NCBI RefSeq assembly: GCF_032341995.1 | Contig: NZ_CP135439.1 | Location: forward strand, 2,997,501-3,061,500 | DNA: 64,000 nucleotides | Direction: 5' to 3' | Origin: Domibacillus sp. DTU_2020_1001157_1_SI_ALB_TIR_016 | GTDB lineage: Bacteria; Bacillota; Bacilli; Bacillales; Domibacillaceae | In this document: in pieces, positions 1 through 7,274 of the stretch | How positions within the stretch are numbered: position 1 is the first letter of the stretch | Layout: each line of letters opens with the position of its first letter | Position numbers and translations under genes: made by a program | Notes under the pieces: generated by a model | What the model was told of the DNA's origin: nothing | The model's database searches: none | Seen by the model: only the letters and a program-made list of their open reading frames with translations

Positions 1-404
1 CCGATTTCATTTGCTTTCCGGATTAAAATGGGCAGCTCCACGCCCGTTAACGTTCCGACAAGCAGCGTTACACTGTATAAAAATAAAGCTTCTGTTCCTT
101 CCGGCAAATAAGCCGTTACGCCAAATAGAAGAAGAGCTGAAAATCCGCCAACGATACCAATGCCGTATTCAATCCAAATAAACGAAGCAATTAAGCGGCG
201 GGTTACTTTCTCGCTTATGTATGCGCCGATGCCCATTCCGGTTAAAAAAAGGGAGATGGTGAGTGTATACTGCTTCACTCCATCTCCTAAAATGTACGAA
301 CCGAGTGCGCCGAACAGTACTTCAAAGATAATACCGCATATCGAGACAATGCCCGATGCATAATAAATCGACCGGCTTTGCCGGATGGAATGCTGTTCAG
401 TCAT
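1..404 (-). CDS. Spermidine-synthase-like membrane protein, N-terminal part
   Basis: The start codon is at 404 with a TAAGGCGG-type ribosome binding site just upstream. The reading frame runs off the left edge of the window, so only about 134 N-terminal residues are present. They hold several hydrophobic segments (residues ~14-32, 40-56, 68-92, 100-120) with GIGAYIS and GTLTGVELPIL. This is like the membrane half of polyamine aminopropyltransferase (SpeE)-type proteins that carry a transmembrane domain before the methyltransferase-like fold. The catalytic domain lies outside the window, so the enzymatic call is inference. It is the last visible gene of the DUF4178-pspA-DUF4247-DUF350 operon, 12 bp after the DUF350 gene. 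Confidence 0.6.
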   Translation of the reverse strand, partial: MTEQHSIRQSRSIYYASGIVSICGIIFEVLFGALGSYILGDGVKQYTLTISLFLTGMGIGAYISEKVTRRLIASFIWIEYGIGIVGGFSALLLFGVTAYLPEGTEALFLYSVTLLVGTLTGVELPILIRKANEI

Positions 405-416
405 CAAAACACCGCC

Positions 417-812
417 TTATGAAATCGAAGCGCCAATAACAAACGCCAGTCCGACTGAAACAGAAAAGGAAACAATTCCTACCGCAAGATTGCCTGATTT
501 CAGCTGTTCTTCTACAGAAAAGCTTCTTGTCATCAGTTCAAACAAGATATACGCTGCAAGCTGCAGTACCATACCGAATAAACCCCATATAATCGTTTCT
601 GTAATTGTATCGTTGTGAAAAATAGAAAAAGTAATAATAATACAGATGCCAATAATTTTCCCGCCGATTGACAGGGCAACGGCTGTATTGTTTCCTCTTA
701 TTTCATCCCAGTCTTTATACTTTCTTGTAATTTGTTCAAAAACAATTAGTCCAACCACAACCACTGCAATGGCTACGATAAAATACAAAAATGTCAGTAA
801 AAATGGATTCAC
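417..812 (-). CDS. DUF350 (YjfL-type) membrane protein
   Basis: A 131-residue protein with four predicted membrane helices arranged as two repeats (residues ~5-25, 46-66, 73-93, 108-130). Family DUF350 (YjfL) is usually this length with this layout. No catalytic residues are recognised and the molecular function is unknown. It sits between a DUF4247 lipoprotein and a spermidine-synthase-like membrane protein and is probably co-transcribed with PspA. The likely setting is envelope stress. Confidence 0.75.
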   Translation of the reverse strand: MNPFLLTFLYFIVAIAVVVVGLIVFEQITRKYKDWDEIRGNNTAVALSIGGKIIGICIIITFSIFHNDTITETIIWGLFGMVLQLAAYILFELMTRSFSVEEQLKSGNLAVGIVSFSVSVGLAFVIGASIS

Positions 813-837
813 AGCTTCATTCCCTCATTTCGTTTCA

Positions 838-1398
838 TTATTTTCCTTCTCCCGGTCCGCCGCCGCGGAATGTCGAGCCACGGCCATAAGAGCCGTTAGA
901 AAACGTCCCGCCTCCGTAATAACCGCCGCCTGAATAGCAGCCGCCATCGTTATACCGGCACCGGTTCGTTTGTGTCCGCTCCCAATTTGAACCAAAACGC
1001 CCATTCAGCAATGAACCGAGCAGCATACCTGAGAAAAAGCCGGGATTATAATGCGTACGAACAAATTCATCTTCTGCTACTTCCACAAGCGTGGAGCCCG
1101 GGTTATCGGGATCTTGCGTTAAAATAATAAATTCATTATTGTATACAAGCACCTGGCGGCCGTCCACTTCCTGGCCGATTTTTTCTGGCTGCTCTACATC
1201 AATCAGCTCAGCGGCCGTTTCCTGCAGGCTTTGATTCGTGCGGTAAAGCATCGCTTGATCGTTTGTGTTTGTATTGTTTTGCACAGCATCAACAAATGTA
1301 TAATTTTCATCAACATAGTCATCTGCTTCCTGCAGGCCGCAGGCAGCAAAAAGAAAAACCGATGCAGTGGTGACAATCATCCATTTTTTTATTTTCAT
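838..1398 (-). CDS. DUF4247-type lipoprotein
   Basis: The start is placed at the ATG at 1398, not at 1437, because GGAGTG precedes it and the protein then opens with a classical lipoprotein signal (MKIKKW, hydrophobic stretch, lipobox FAAC). The mature protein (~165 residues) has a globular region and a low-complexity tail rich in Gly, Ser, Arg and Tyr (last ~45 residues). It resembles the DUF4247 family found beside DUF4178 and PspA. It is predicted to be anchored on the outer face of the membrane. Function unknown. Confidence 0.7.
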   Translation of the reverse strand: MKIKKWMIVTTASVFLFAACGLQEADDYVDENYTFVDAVQNNTNTNDQAMLYRTNQSLQETAAELIDVEQPEKIGQEVDGRQVLVYNNEFIILTQDPDNPGSTLVEVAEDEFVRTHYNPGFFSGMLLGSLLNGRFGSNWERTQTNRCRYNDGGCYSGGGYYGGGTFSNGSYGRGSTFRGGGPGEGK

Positions 1399-1455
1399 AT
1401 GAAAACACTCCAAATGAACAGAAACGGCCCGCCGCAACAGGCGGACCGCGGTTCC

Positions 1456-2127
1456 TTATTCTTTTCCGAGCTTTTGCTTAAGTGCGGCGAGTTCGTCATC
1501 TACTGCGCTGTTTTTCTTTAAAGCAGCAAGTTCGTCATCAAGGCTACGCGAACCTGCACGCAAATCCTCTGACGTTTCAGCTTCTGCTTCATACTGCATC
1601 ACTTTTTCTTCCATACGCTCAAAGCCGCGTCTTGATTCATCCCCGCCGATAGAAGACATGGCGCGGTTCATCTTTGTGCGCGTTTTGGCCGATTCAGCGC
1701 GCGCTTTTAATGAATCTTTTTTCAGCTGCATTTCTTCATATTCACGCTTCATTTCTGCCAGCTTCTCACGAAGAACAGCCACATCCTCTGCCGCCTGCTT
1801 ATGTGCTTCTTTCATGGACTCCGCTTGCTTCGCATGATTGTTTTTATCCTCAAGCGCCCGGCGTGCCAGATCCTCATTTCCTGCTTCAAGAGCGTCAATG
1901 GCCTGCTGCTGGCGCTTTTCCACCATGCTGTTTGCGTCGTCATATTTTTTTTTCAGCATTTTTTCGTTGGCAAGCTGCTTGGCAACGGCTGTTTCCGCGT
2001 CACGAATATCTGCTGACATTTCCCGCATAAACTGATCGAGCATTTTCACCGGGTCTTCCGCTTTATCAAGTGCCGCATTCAGCTCGGAACCTACGTATGT
2101 TTGTACACGTTTAAAAAATTGAAACAT
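1456..2127 (-). CDS. pspA: PspA/IM30 family membrane-stress protein
   Basis: A 223-residue protein, the usual PspA length. It is almost entirely alpha-helical and charged, with long heptad coiled coils (residues ~25-190) and an N-terminal amphipathic helix (MFQFFKRVQTYVGSEL). PspA/IM30/LiaH proteins assemble into large rings or rods on the inner face of the membrane and protect it against proton leakage and cell-wall antibiotics. The C-terminus repeats DDELAALK twice. It lies 20 bp after the DUF4178 gene and downstream of a sigma-W-type promoter, as the pspA (ydjF) operon of B. subtilis does. Confidence 0.93.
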   Translation of the reverse strand: MFQFFKRVQTYVGSELNAALDKAEDPVKMLDQFMREMSADIRDAETAVAKQLANEKMLKKKYDDANSMVEKRQQQAIDALEAGNEDLARRALEDKNNHAKQAESMKEAHKQAAEDVAVLREKLAEMKREYEEMQLKKDSLKARAESAKTRTKMNRAMSSIGGDESRRGFERMEEKVMQYEAEAETSEDLRAGSRSLDDELAALKKNSAVDDELAALKQKLGKE

Positions 2128-2147
2128 ATTCTCTCCTCCAATGTTGG

Positions 2148-2657
2148 TTAGCTTCCCGCTAAAATAGTGATTTCATATTCTTCAATTTCGTATCCATAGC
2201 TGACTTCGACATCGCCGCCCCATACTTCCACAGACAAAAAGTGTTCTTCCGAATCATCTGTATAATCGTAGTAATCAACGTTTCTGCCGTGGACGTTTTC
2301 ACTTCGGCCTTCTGCTTTTACATAAGCACGTCCGCTTTCTTCAAGGTAGTATGTGCGCCCATCATGCGTTACTTTTTGCGCTCCCGGCTCTAATCCGGGG
2401 ATCCGTACCTTTTTATACATGCCAACTTCCAGCTCATCATCGAGCTCCACGCTCAGCCAAAGGGTTTTACCGGATGCAGCAAGCTGATAAGCATCCCACG
2501 TATAACCGCTGTCATTGTAATGGATTTTTCCTGTTACTTCATAATCGGCTAAGTCATACGTGACAAAATCGCCAACCTGTAAATTCAACAGAGTCCGCTC
2601 TTTTGTTTCCGGTACGGTTTCTGCAGTGCTTCCAAAAAGCTTCTTCCAAAACCCCAT
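2148..2657 (-). CDS. DUF4178 domain protein
   Basis: A 169-residue soluble, acidic, beta-rich protein. After a short N-terminal lead (MGFWKKLFG) comes a DUF4178-like region with an aromatic-rich core (residues ~30-165). There is no signal peptide, so it is probably cytoplasmic or membrane-associated. It is the first gene of the pspA operon: the ATG at 2657 has AGGTGAG upstream and lies about 15-20 nt from the predicted sigma-W start point. Function unknown. The partnership with PspA, DUF4247 and DUF350 is a recurring neighbourhood in Bacilli. Confidence 0.75.
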   Translation of the reverse strand: MGFWKKLFGSTAETVPETKERTLLNLQVGDFVTYDLADYEVTGKIHYNDSGYTWDAYQLAASGKTLWLSVELDDELEVGMYKKVRIPGLEPGAQKVTHDGRTYYLEESGRAYVKAEGRSENVHGRNVDYYDYTDDSEEHFLSVEVWGGDVEVSYGYEIEEYEITILAGS

Positions 2658-2679
2658 CTTTACTCACCTCACTTTTATG

Positions 2680-2705
2680 TACGGACTGATGGCAGAATTG
2701 TTTCA
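2680..2705 (-). promoter_or_regulatory. Sigma-W-type ECF promoter for the pspA operon
   Basis: Read on the minus strand, TGAAAC (2705-2700), exactly 16 bases, then CGTA (2683-2680) match the B. subtilis sigma-W consensus TGAAAC-N16-CGTA without mismatch. It lies about 23 bp upstream of the ATG of the DUF4178 gene. In B. subtilis the orthologous pspA operon is part of the sigma-W regulon, which supports the call. Confidence 0.8.
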
Positions 2706-2781
2706 CTTTTTTAACTATAACGAAGAAAAAGTCATTTTTAGCCATAAACAGGAACAGGCGTTTTTTGTTAAAAGACATCGC

Positions 2782-3912
2782 TTATGGAATGAACACCTTA
2801 ATATGGCCCTGCAGTACTTCGAGGCTCAGCGGAACAGCACCCCCCATATCGCCGTCTACATTTGCTTTTAATTCCGTTGTAGAGCGGACATTCAATTTTT
2901 GGGAACGGAAATATAAAACATCCGGGTCTTCTCCCAGGTCTCCTTTTAATAAATTCGCACCGATACGTATCAATTTTGGCAGTGCTACATCTTTAACGAT
3001 AAAGCAATGAAAAAAACCATCTGCCGATTTTGCCTCAGGCGCAAGCTTTTCAAATCCGCCCACTGAATTTGTAAGAGCGGCCAGAAAAATAAGGGCTTCT
3101 TCTTCAAATGTCCGGTCCTGCGTTTCAATTGTCAATGGAAATGGTGTTTTATCTCGCAGGGTTTTAAAGCCTTCTACGAAATAAGCGAGCGCGCCCAGCG
3201 TCGTTTTTTGAGCCGACGTTACTTCACCGGCTGCTTCTGCAATCCCGCCAATGGCTAAAATATTTAAAAAATAACGGCCATTTACTTTGCCAATATCAGC
3301 AGGCTTTGTTCTGCCTCCTAATACCCGAATAGCCTCCTCCGGCTCGAGCGGAATATGCAGCGCACGCGCAAAATCATTTACGGTACCGAGCGGAACAACC
3401 CCCATAACAGGGCGGTGCGGCTGTTCAGACAGACCGTTTACAGTTTCGTTCATCGTTCCATCTCCGCCCATTGCAATCACTGCATCCAAATGCCGTTCGC
3501 AGGCTTCTTTTGCAAAAAGCATGGCGTCTCCTTCCCCTCTGGTTAAACGGGTTTCCACCTCATATCCTGACACCTGGAGTTGTTTATAAATAGAGTCAAT
3601 GTATTCCTCCGCCTGTTCTTTTCCAGAAGAAGGATTCGCAATAATCATGGCTCTTTTCATGCTTCCTTTGCCTCCTTGTTTACTTGATCGGCGATTCCGG
3701 TAAAACTGTCCGGTTCCAAGTTCATCGTTCAACAGCAGCTCCATCCTCTCCAAATCCTGCTTACGAACCGGCGGATCCTGCTCCGACCAGTTCACAATAT
3801 AAATAAAATAATATTTGTTTATAAGCCGGAAAATCACATTCGATTGCGGAAACCGATCAAATACGGCTTTCACGTTATACCGCTTTGTATACGTCCAGCT
3901 GATTAATTTCAT
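2782..3912 (-). CDS. Diacylglycerol kinase family lipid kinase with N-terminal extension
   Basis: Residues ~85-376 form a DAGK-catalytic-domain lipid kinase: ANPSSGK near the start, the nucleotide loop GGDGTMNET, and PLGTVNDFARAL. The family (DgkB/YegS type) phosphorylates diacylglycerol or related lipids using ATP at the cytoplasmic face. An internal ATG at 3660 (MKRAMIIANPSSGK) has a strong GGAGG site and would give a normal ~292-residue enzyme. The open frame continues upstream to an ATG at 3912, itself preceded by GGTAGGTG, adding 84 residues I do not recognise. Either the protein is extended or two products arise from one frame. Confidence 0.85.
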   Translation of the reverse strand: MKLISWTYTKRYNVKAVFDRFPQSNVIFRLINKYYFIYIVNWSEQDPPVRKQDLERMELLLNDELGTGQFYRNRRSSKQGGKGSMKRAMIIANPSSGKEQAEEYIDSIYKQLQVSGYEVETRLTRGEGDAMLFAKEACERHLDAVIAMGGDGTMNETVNGLSEQPHRPVMGVVPLGTVNDFARALHIPLEPEEAIRVLGGRTKPADIGKVNGRYFLNILAIGGIAEAAGEVTSAQKTTLGALAYFVEGFKTLRDKTPFPLTIETQDRTFEEEALIFLAALTNSVGGFEKLAPEAKSADGFFHCFIVKDVALPKLIRIGANLLKGDLGEDPDVLYFRSQKLNVRSTTELKANVDGDMGGAVPLSLEVLQGHIKVFIP

Positions 3913-4049
3913 AATAAGTCACCTACCGCTTGTATACCCGGATTTTGACGAAAAGAACATAGCTGGCTGCCCTTTTTCGCCAAAACTAGTGAAAGGAAAT
4001 CAGCGTCCGGTGAAGAATGAGTTTAAATAGAACAAAGGAGGGATTTTCT

Positions 4050-4463
4050 GTGCATACTACAAAAGAAGCGGCCGCTGCTTTAAACATCAGTCCAACAACC
4101 TTAAGCAAATATGTAATCGCTCTTGAGGGAGCTGGCTTCCGGTTCGAGTCTGGAAAACGAAATGTCCGGATGTTTGATGAAAAAGAAATGGCTACGCTGC
4201 GCCAGATGATCGAAACCGCCGCCTCCGAAGACCTTCCTCCCGGCCAGGCAGCCAATATGATCGGACAAACCGCCTATCTGTCTTTGATTGAAGACCGCTT
4301 GTCTGCCATCGAACAACGTCAGGAGCATTTAATTCATTTATACGATAACCTTTCTTCCCAGCTCGCACGCCTGCCTGCCCACCACATTCCTGATTATTCA
4401 CCGCCTTCTTTTTTTCTTTTGCCGCGCCGAAAAGCAGGATTTTTGAATTTTTTGTCGAAATAG
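4050..4463 (+). CDS. MerR-like helix-turn-helix protein
   Basis: I place the start at the GTG at 4050 because AAAGGAGG lies 7-8 bp upstream. The ATG at 4017 has no such site. The N-terminal ~60 residues read as a winged helix-turn-helix (TTKEAAAALNISPTTLSKYV then FESGKRNVRMFDEKE), similar to MerR/RacA-type DNA-binding domains. A short helical region (ALSLIEDRLSAIEQRQEHL-like, probably a coiled coil) and a basic Phe-rich tail follow. No effector domain is seen. Targets are unknown. It is followed immediately by a HAD phosphatase gene and may be co-transcribed with it. Confidence 0.65.
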   Translation: MHTTKEAAAALNISPTTLSKYVIALEGAGFRFESGKRNVRMFDEKEMATLRQMIETAASEDLPPGQAANMIGQTAYLSLIEDRLSAIEQRQEHLIHLYDNLSSQLARLPAHHIPDYSPPSFFLLPRRKAGFLNFLSK

Positions 4464-4499
4464 GTGAAGAACTATGCTAAAAAGAAGGAGAACGTTACG

Positions 4500-5285
4500 T
4501 TGAAAAAAGCTGTTTTTTTTGATCTTGATGATACACTGCTGGATGATAGAAAAAGCATCCAAACTGCATTTGATGTGACTTGCGGCGAGCTGTCGGAAAA
4601 ATATGAAAAGGATGCAGCCGAGATAGAAAAACACGTCCGCACGGCTGCCCATGCGCAATATCAAACATATGACTTTTACCCGGTCACTCTTTCCATTGGA
4701 ATCAATCCGTTTGAAGGTCTTTGGGGTAATTTCGGCGACGTGCACCATAACGGCTTCCGGTCTATGGGAGATCAAATTGCCGATTATCAATTAAAAGCCT
4801 GGGAAAATGGCTTGGAACAAGCCGGGATCCCTGCGTCCGAAGCAGAATGGGCACGCGAGCGTTTCCGTAACGTCCGCCGCAAATCTGCTTTTGTGTACGA
4901 AGAAACCTTTGATGTTTTAAACACATTGCGCGATAAAGGCATCCGCCTCCTGCTTTTAACCAATGGAGCTCCTTCGCTTCAATTGGAAAAGCTGACGATG
5001 ACGCCGGAACTTGTCCCGTATTTTGAGCACGTGCTTATCTCCGGACATTTTGGTTTTGGAAAGCCGGAAAAAGCAATTTTTGACCACGCCCTCCGCTTAA
5101 TGGACCTGGAGCCGGGTGATGTGTTAATGGTAGGCGATAATCAAGGCACGGACATTTTAGGTGCGACCCGCACCGGCATCGAATCAGCCTGGATTAACCA
5201 TGGCGGAGAAGGAAAAATCGTTGAAGGAGCAAATCCTGTACACACACTCAGCCGGTTAAAAGATATTCTTTCACTGATCGAATAG
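4500..5285 (+). CDS. HAD superfamily hydrolase
   Basis: The start is a TTG at 4500: AAGGAG lies 9 bp upstream and it places the catalytic motif close to the N-terminus as usual. HAD motif I is FFDLDDTLLDD (nucleophile Asp and acid/base Asp), motif II LLLLTNGA, motif III Lys in GFGKPEKAIF, motif IV VGDNQGTDILGA. The cap between motifs I and II is large and helical (C1 type). The length (~261 residues) fits the YsaA/YjjG group of small-molecule phosphatases. The substrate cannot be told from sequence. Confidence 0.88.
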   Translation: MKKAVFFDLDDTLLDDRKSIQTAFDVTCGELSEKYEKDAAEIEKHVRTAAHAQYQTYDFYPVTLSIGINPFEGLWGNFGDVHHNGFRSMGDQIADYQLKAWENGLEQAGIPASEAEWARERFRNVRRKSAFVYEETFDVLNTLRDKGIRLLLLTNGAPSLQLEKLTMTPELVPYFEHVLISGHFGFGKPEKAIFDHALRLMDLEPGDVLMVGDNQGTDILGATRTGIESAWINHGGEGKIVEGANPVHTLSRLKDILSLIE

Positions 5286-5355
5286 GTTTATCCTGACGAA
5301 AAACGGGTAAATAATGTTGAAAAGAAACAGTTACCTGTTAAGAGGAGAGACTTAA

Positions 5356-5781
5356 ATGGAAAAGCATCTTGAACCATCCAAGCTGGATATTAAAATTTTT
5401 GATAAAAAAAACAGCCGCCCGTTCGCGGAGGCTTCGTTAGACAATAAAGAAGTGTATGAGCTTCGGGACGATACGATGCGCACACCGCTTGAAAAAGCAG
5501 ATGTATTTGAACAGCTTCTTCAAACGGAAAACGCATGTGAATTATGGATTGTTCCCGTAATAGAGTCCACTTCCTCTTTTACTCAGTCCCTGTCGGAAGA
5601 AAAAGCATCTGCCCTGTTTGGTATGCTGTCGTCTTTTCGCAAAAACGTACAGCGTGACCGGACGTTTCTTGTGCTCGGGCCAGATTGCTCTGCCAGCATG
5701 AAAGAGAAAGTGAAAGAGCTCGGCTATACCATTCTTCCGTGTGAAGAAGCTGACCTGCAAAATGTGACTGTAGAATATTAA
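5356..5781 (+). CDS. Hypothetical cytoplasmic protein
   Basis: A 141-residue soluble protein without signal or membrane segment, preceded by AGAGGAGAG. I do not recognise the family. It contains one notable Cys-rich spot (GPDCSAS and LPCEE) and alternating helix/strand predictions. It follows the HAD gene by 70 bp on the same strand and is followed by a structured region and a strong terminator. Confidence 0.6.
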   Translation: MEKHLEPSKLDIKIFDKKNSRPFAEASLDNKEVYELRDDTMRTPLEKADVFEQLLQTENACELWIVPVIESTSSFTQSLSEEKASALFGMLSSFRKNVQRDRTFLVLGPDCSASMKEKVKELGYTILPCEEADLQNVTVEY

Positions 5782-5805
5782 AGAGAGTATAGACAAAGTA
5801 AGAAA

Positions 5806-5934
5806 GCAGGCTGATTGAAAACGTCTGCTCTTCCAGGAACGCTGCCGGCTGGGAAGCGGAGTGACCTTTTTGGGGGTCATGAGCATTCACAGACGGCAAG
5901 TGACGCCGAAAGCGGGCGTTTGTCAACAGCCTGT
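5806..5934 (+). ncRNA. Candidate structured RNA or structured 3' UTR
   Basis: Between the hypothetical gene and the terminator lies a nested set of complementary blocks. CAGGCTG (5807-5813) pairs with CAGCCTG (5927-5933), and CGTCTG (5822-5827) with CAGACG (5890-5895). Internal hairpins are TGACC/GGTCA (5862-5879) and CGGC/GCCG around 5894-5908. It reads as a multibranched RNA fold, or as a dispersed structured repeat. No Rfam family was recognised. Confidence 0.35.
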
Positions 5935-5940
5935 ATTAAA

Positions 5941-5974
5941 AAATACCCCGCCGGTAACCGGCGGGGTATTTTTT
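5941..5974. terminator. Bidirectional intrinsic terminator
   Basis: A GC-rich stem (AATACCCCGCCGG / CCGGCGGGGTATT) with a short TTA-type loop is flanked by A-run and T-run, so it can end transcription from both sides. It separates the plus-strand hypothetical gene from the convergent PH-domain gene. Confidence 0.9.
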
Positions 5975-6587
5975 AATTGTTGATATATTTTTCAAATACG
6001 GCACCGAAGTCTTTTACCCGGTACGTATCACTCGATTTTTTCAGCCAGTCAAAAGCGTATGCATTCACTTTTTCAAACTCGGCAGCCAAATCAATTTGTG
6101 TTTTTGTAATGTTTTTAATAGAATTGGCGGACATTTCTAAGCTTTGCTGCGCATAGCCAAAATTTACTTCGTTTTCCTGCTGCATTTCAGCAATTTTCAA
6201 TAGCGCTTTGTATAAATCCTTTAGCTCTTCCAGGTGCTTTTTATGCACATCAATCGAATACGTCTGGGTTCCAAGCGTAAACTTGATTTCCACATCCAGA
6301 TCGACAGTACCTGCTGTTTCGAGGTACACACTTGAAACACGGTTTGCCACATAGTTATACCGGCGAAGCAGGCGCTTTTTGCTGACTGCGTTCGCTCCAT
6401 CTACGTGAACAAGCCCAAGATTGGTAAAGCAATATTCATCTGCTTTTGATTTGATCAGAAAATAAATTTTCTCATCGTCTTCATGCATAATGTAATCGTC
6501 TGCATCGACCTTGTCATAATCTGCAGGCTTAATCACCGCTCCGACATCACTCAATCCTAATACATCTGCTGCTACTTTTCCAAACAC
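5973..6587 (-). CDS. PH-domain protein (YvbH-like)
   Basis: A 204-residue protein starting at a GTG (6587) with AAAAGGAG upstream. The N-terminal ~125 residues look like a bacterial pleckstrin-homology domain (beta-rich, with NLGLVHVDG and a basic KKRLLRRYNY stretch). The C-terminal ~75 residues form helices, like the oligomerisation extension of B. subtilis YvbH. It has no membrane segment. Function unknown in the family. Confidence 0.75.
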   Translation of the reverse strand: MFGKVAADVLGLSDVGAVIKPADYDKVDADDYIMHEDDEKIYFLIKSKADEYCFTNLGLVHVDGANAVSKKRLLRRYNYVANRVSSVYLETAGTVDLDVEIKFTLGTQTYSIDVHKKHLEELKDLYKALLKIAEMQQENEVNFGYAQQSLEMSANSIKNITKTQIDLAAEFEKVNAYAFDWLKKSSDTYRVKDFGAVFEKYINN

Positions 6588-6929
6588 GATATACCAGCTC
6601 CTTTTATAACAAAGTATATGAATGCATACGCTATTCTCTCGCTAAAGGTTTCACTTTTTTGGAGGCCTCTTTCACGACAAACTATTTTTACTCAAGAAAG
6701 AGTTCAATTATTCACCAGCAGGGCATTTTAACGGTTAAAAATAATTCATGACAATAAGCGGTCCATTTCGATTTGGGATTATCTATCCCAGGCTTCCATA
6801 TGTTTGGTGTTCTAGGCCGGTGTCTAACATCATTTATCCGCAACTATTTCGTTCAGTCCTGCTTATGCATGAATATGTTTTTTCACATTCAGAAAACAGT
6901 CCTAAATTGTAATAGCGGTGCTGACTGCT
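6588..6929. other. Intergenic region with no recognised feature
   Basis: About 340 bases between the PH-domain gene and the 345-bp repeat element. I see no credible coding frame, promoter set or strong hairpin. It may hold eroded remnants of a gene. Confidence 0.5.
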
Positions 6930-7274
6930 AAAGAAAAAGCATACCCCTGTTTGAGGGGTATGCCTTCAGATTGTAGACAAATTATATGGATGACCGTGCA
7001 CATGAATAGGATGGATCGGCGGCGTCCAGGCAGTCCAGGCAGCTCCGCTTTCCATAGGGCAGGCGCTGAGCCCATAGGAGTCTGCGCCCCCCTCCCGCCG
7101 CCAAGTGGCTTACGATAGCTAATAAGGTCGTATTTTTCTGTTTAAAAAAGAGAAAATGTCTATTCAGCCCTTGTTATTGATCTGCAATACCACTTATCGG
7201 CTCTTTTTTAAAAGCGAAAGATTTTGTCTACACACTGAAAGCAAGCCCTTGCTTGAAGGGCTTGCTTTTTCTTT
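6930..7274. repeat. 345-bp element with 52-bp hairpin-bearing inverted ends
   Basis: The left end (6930-6981) and the reverse complement of the right end (7223-7274) are the same length. They share an AAAGAAAAAGCA lead, a 10-bp stem with 5-nt loop, then TTCAG and GTAGACAAA. The stems differ at three positions (GCATACCCCT versus GCAAGCCCTT) and every difference is compensated on the other arm. The interior (~240 bp) holds a GC-rich palindromic patch (about 7017-7105, GGCGGCG...CGCCGCC) and no transposase. It looks like an internally deleted insertion sequence or MITE. The IS family cannot be named with certainty. Confidence 0.65.
7240..7274 (-). terminator. Terminator of the YceI gene within the repeat end
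   Basis: The right-end hairpin (GCAAGCCCTT stem, 5-nt loop) abuts the YceI stop codon and has A/T-rich flanks on both sides. It can serve as the intrinsic terminator of the minus-strand gene. Confidence 0.6.

Noticed and set aside
2554..2871. Overlapping frames between the DUF4178 gene and the lipid kinase
   Set aside because: They cross the sigma-W promoter and both gene ends, without ribosome binding sites.
6918..7118. A 66-codon plus-strand frame inside the 345-bp element
   Set aside because: No ribosome binding site, unusual composition, and it runs through the left hairpin and the GC-rich palindrome, so it is a by-product of the repeat.
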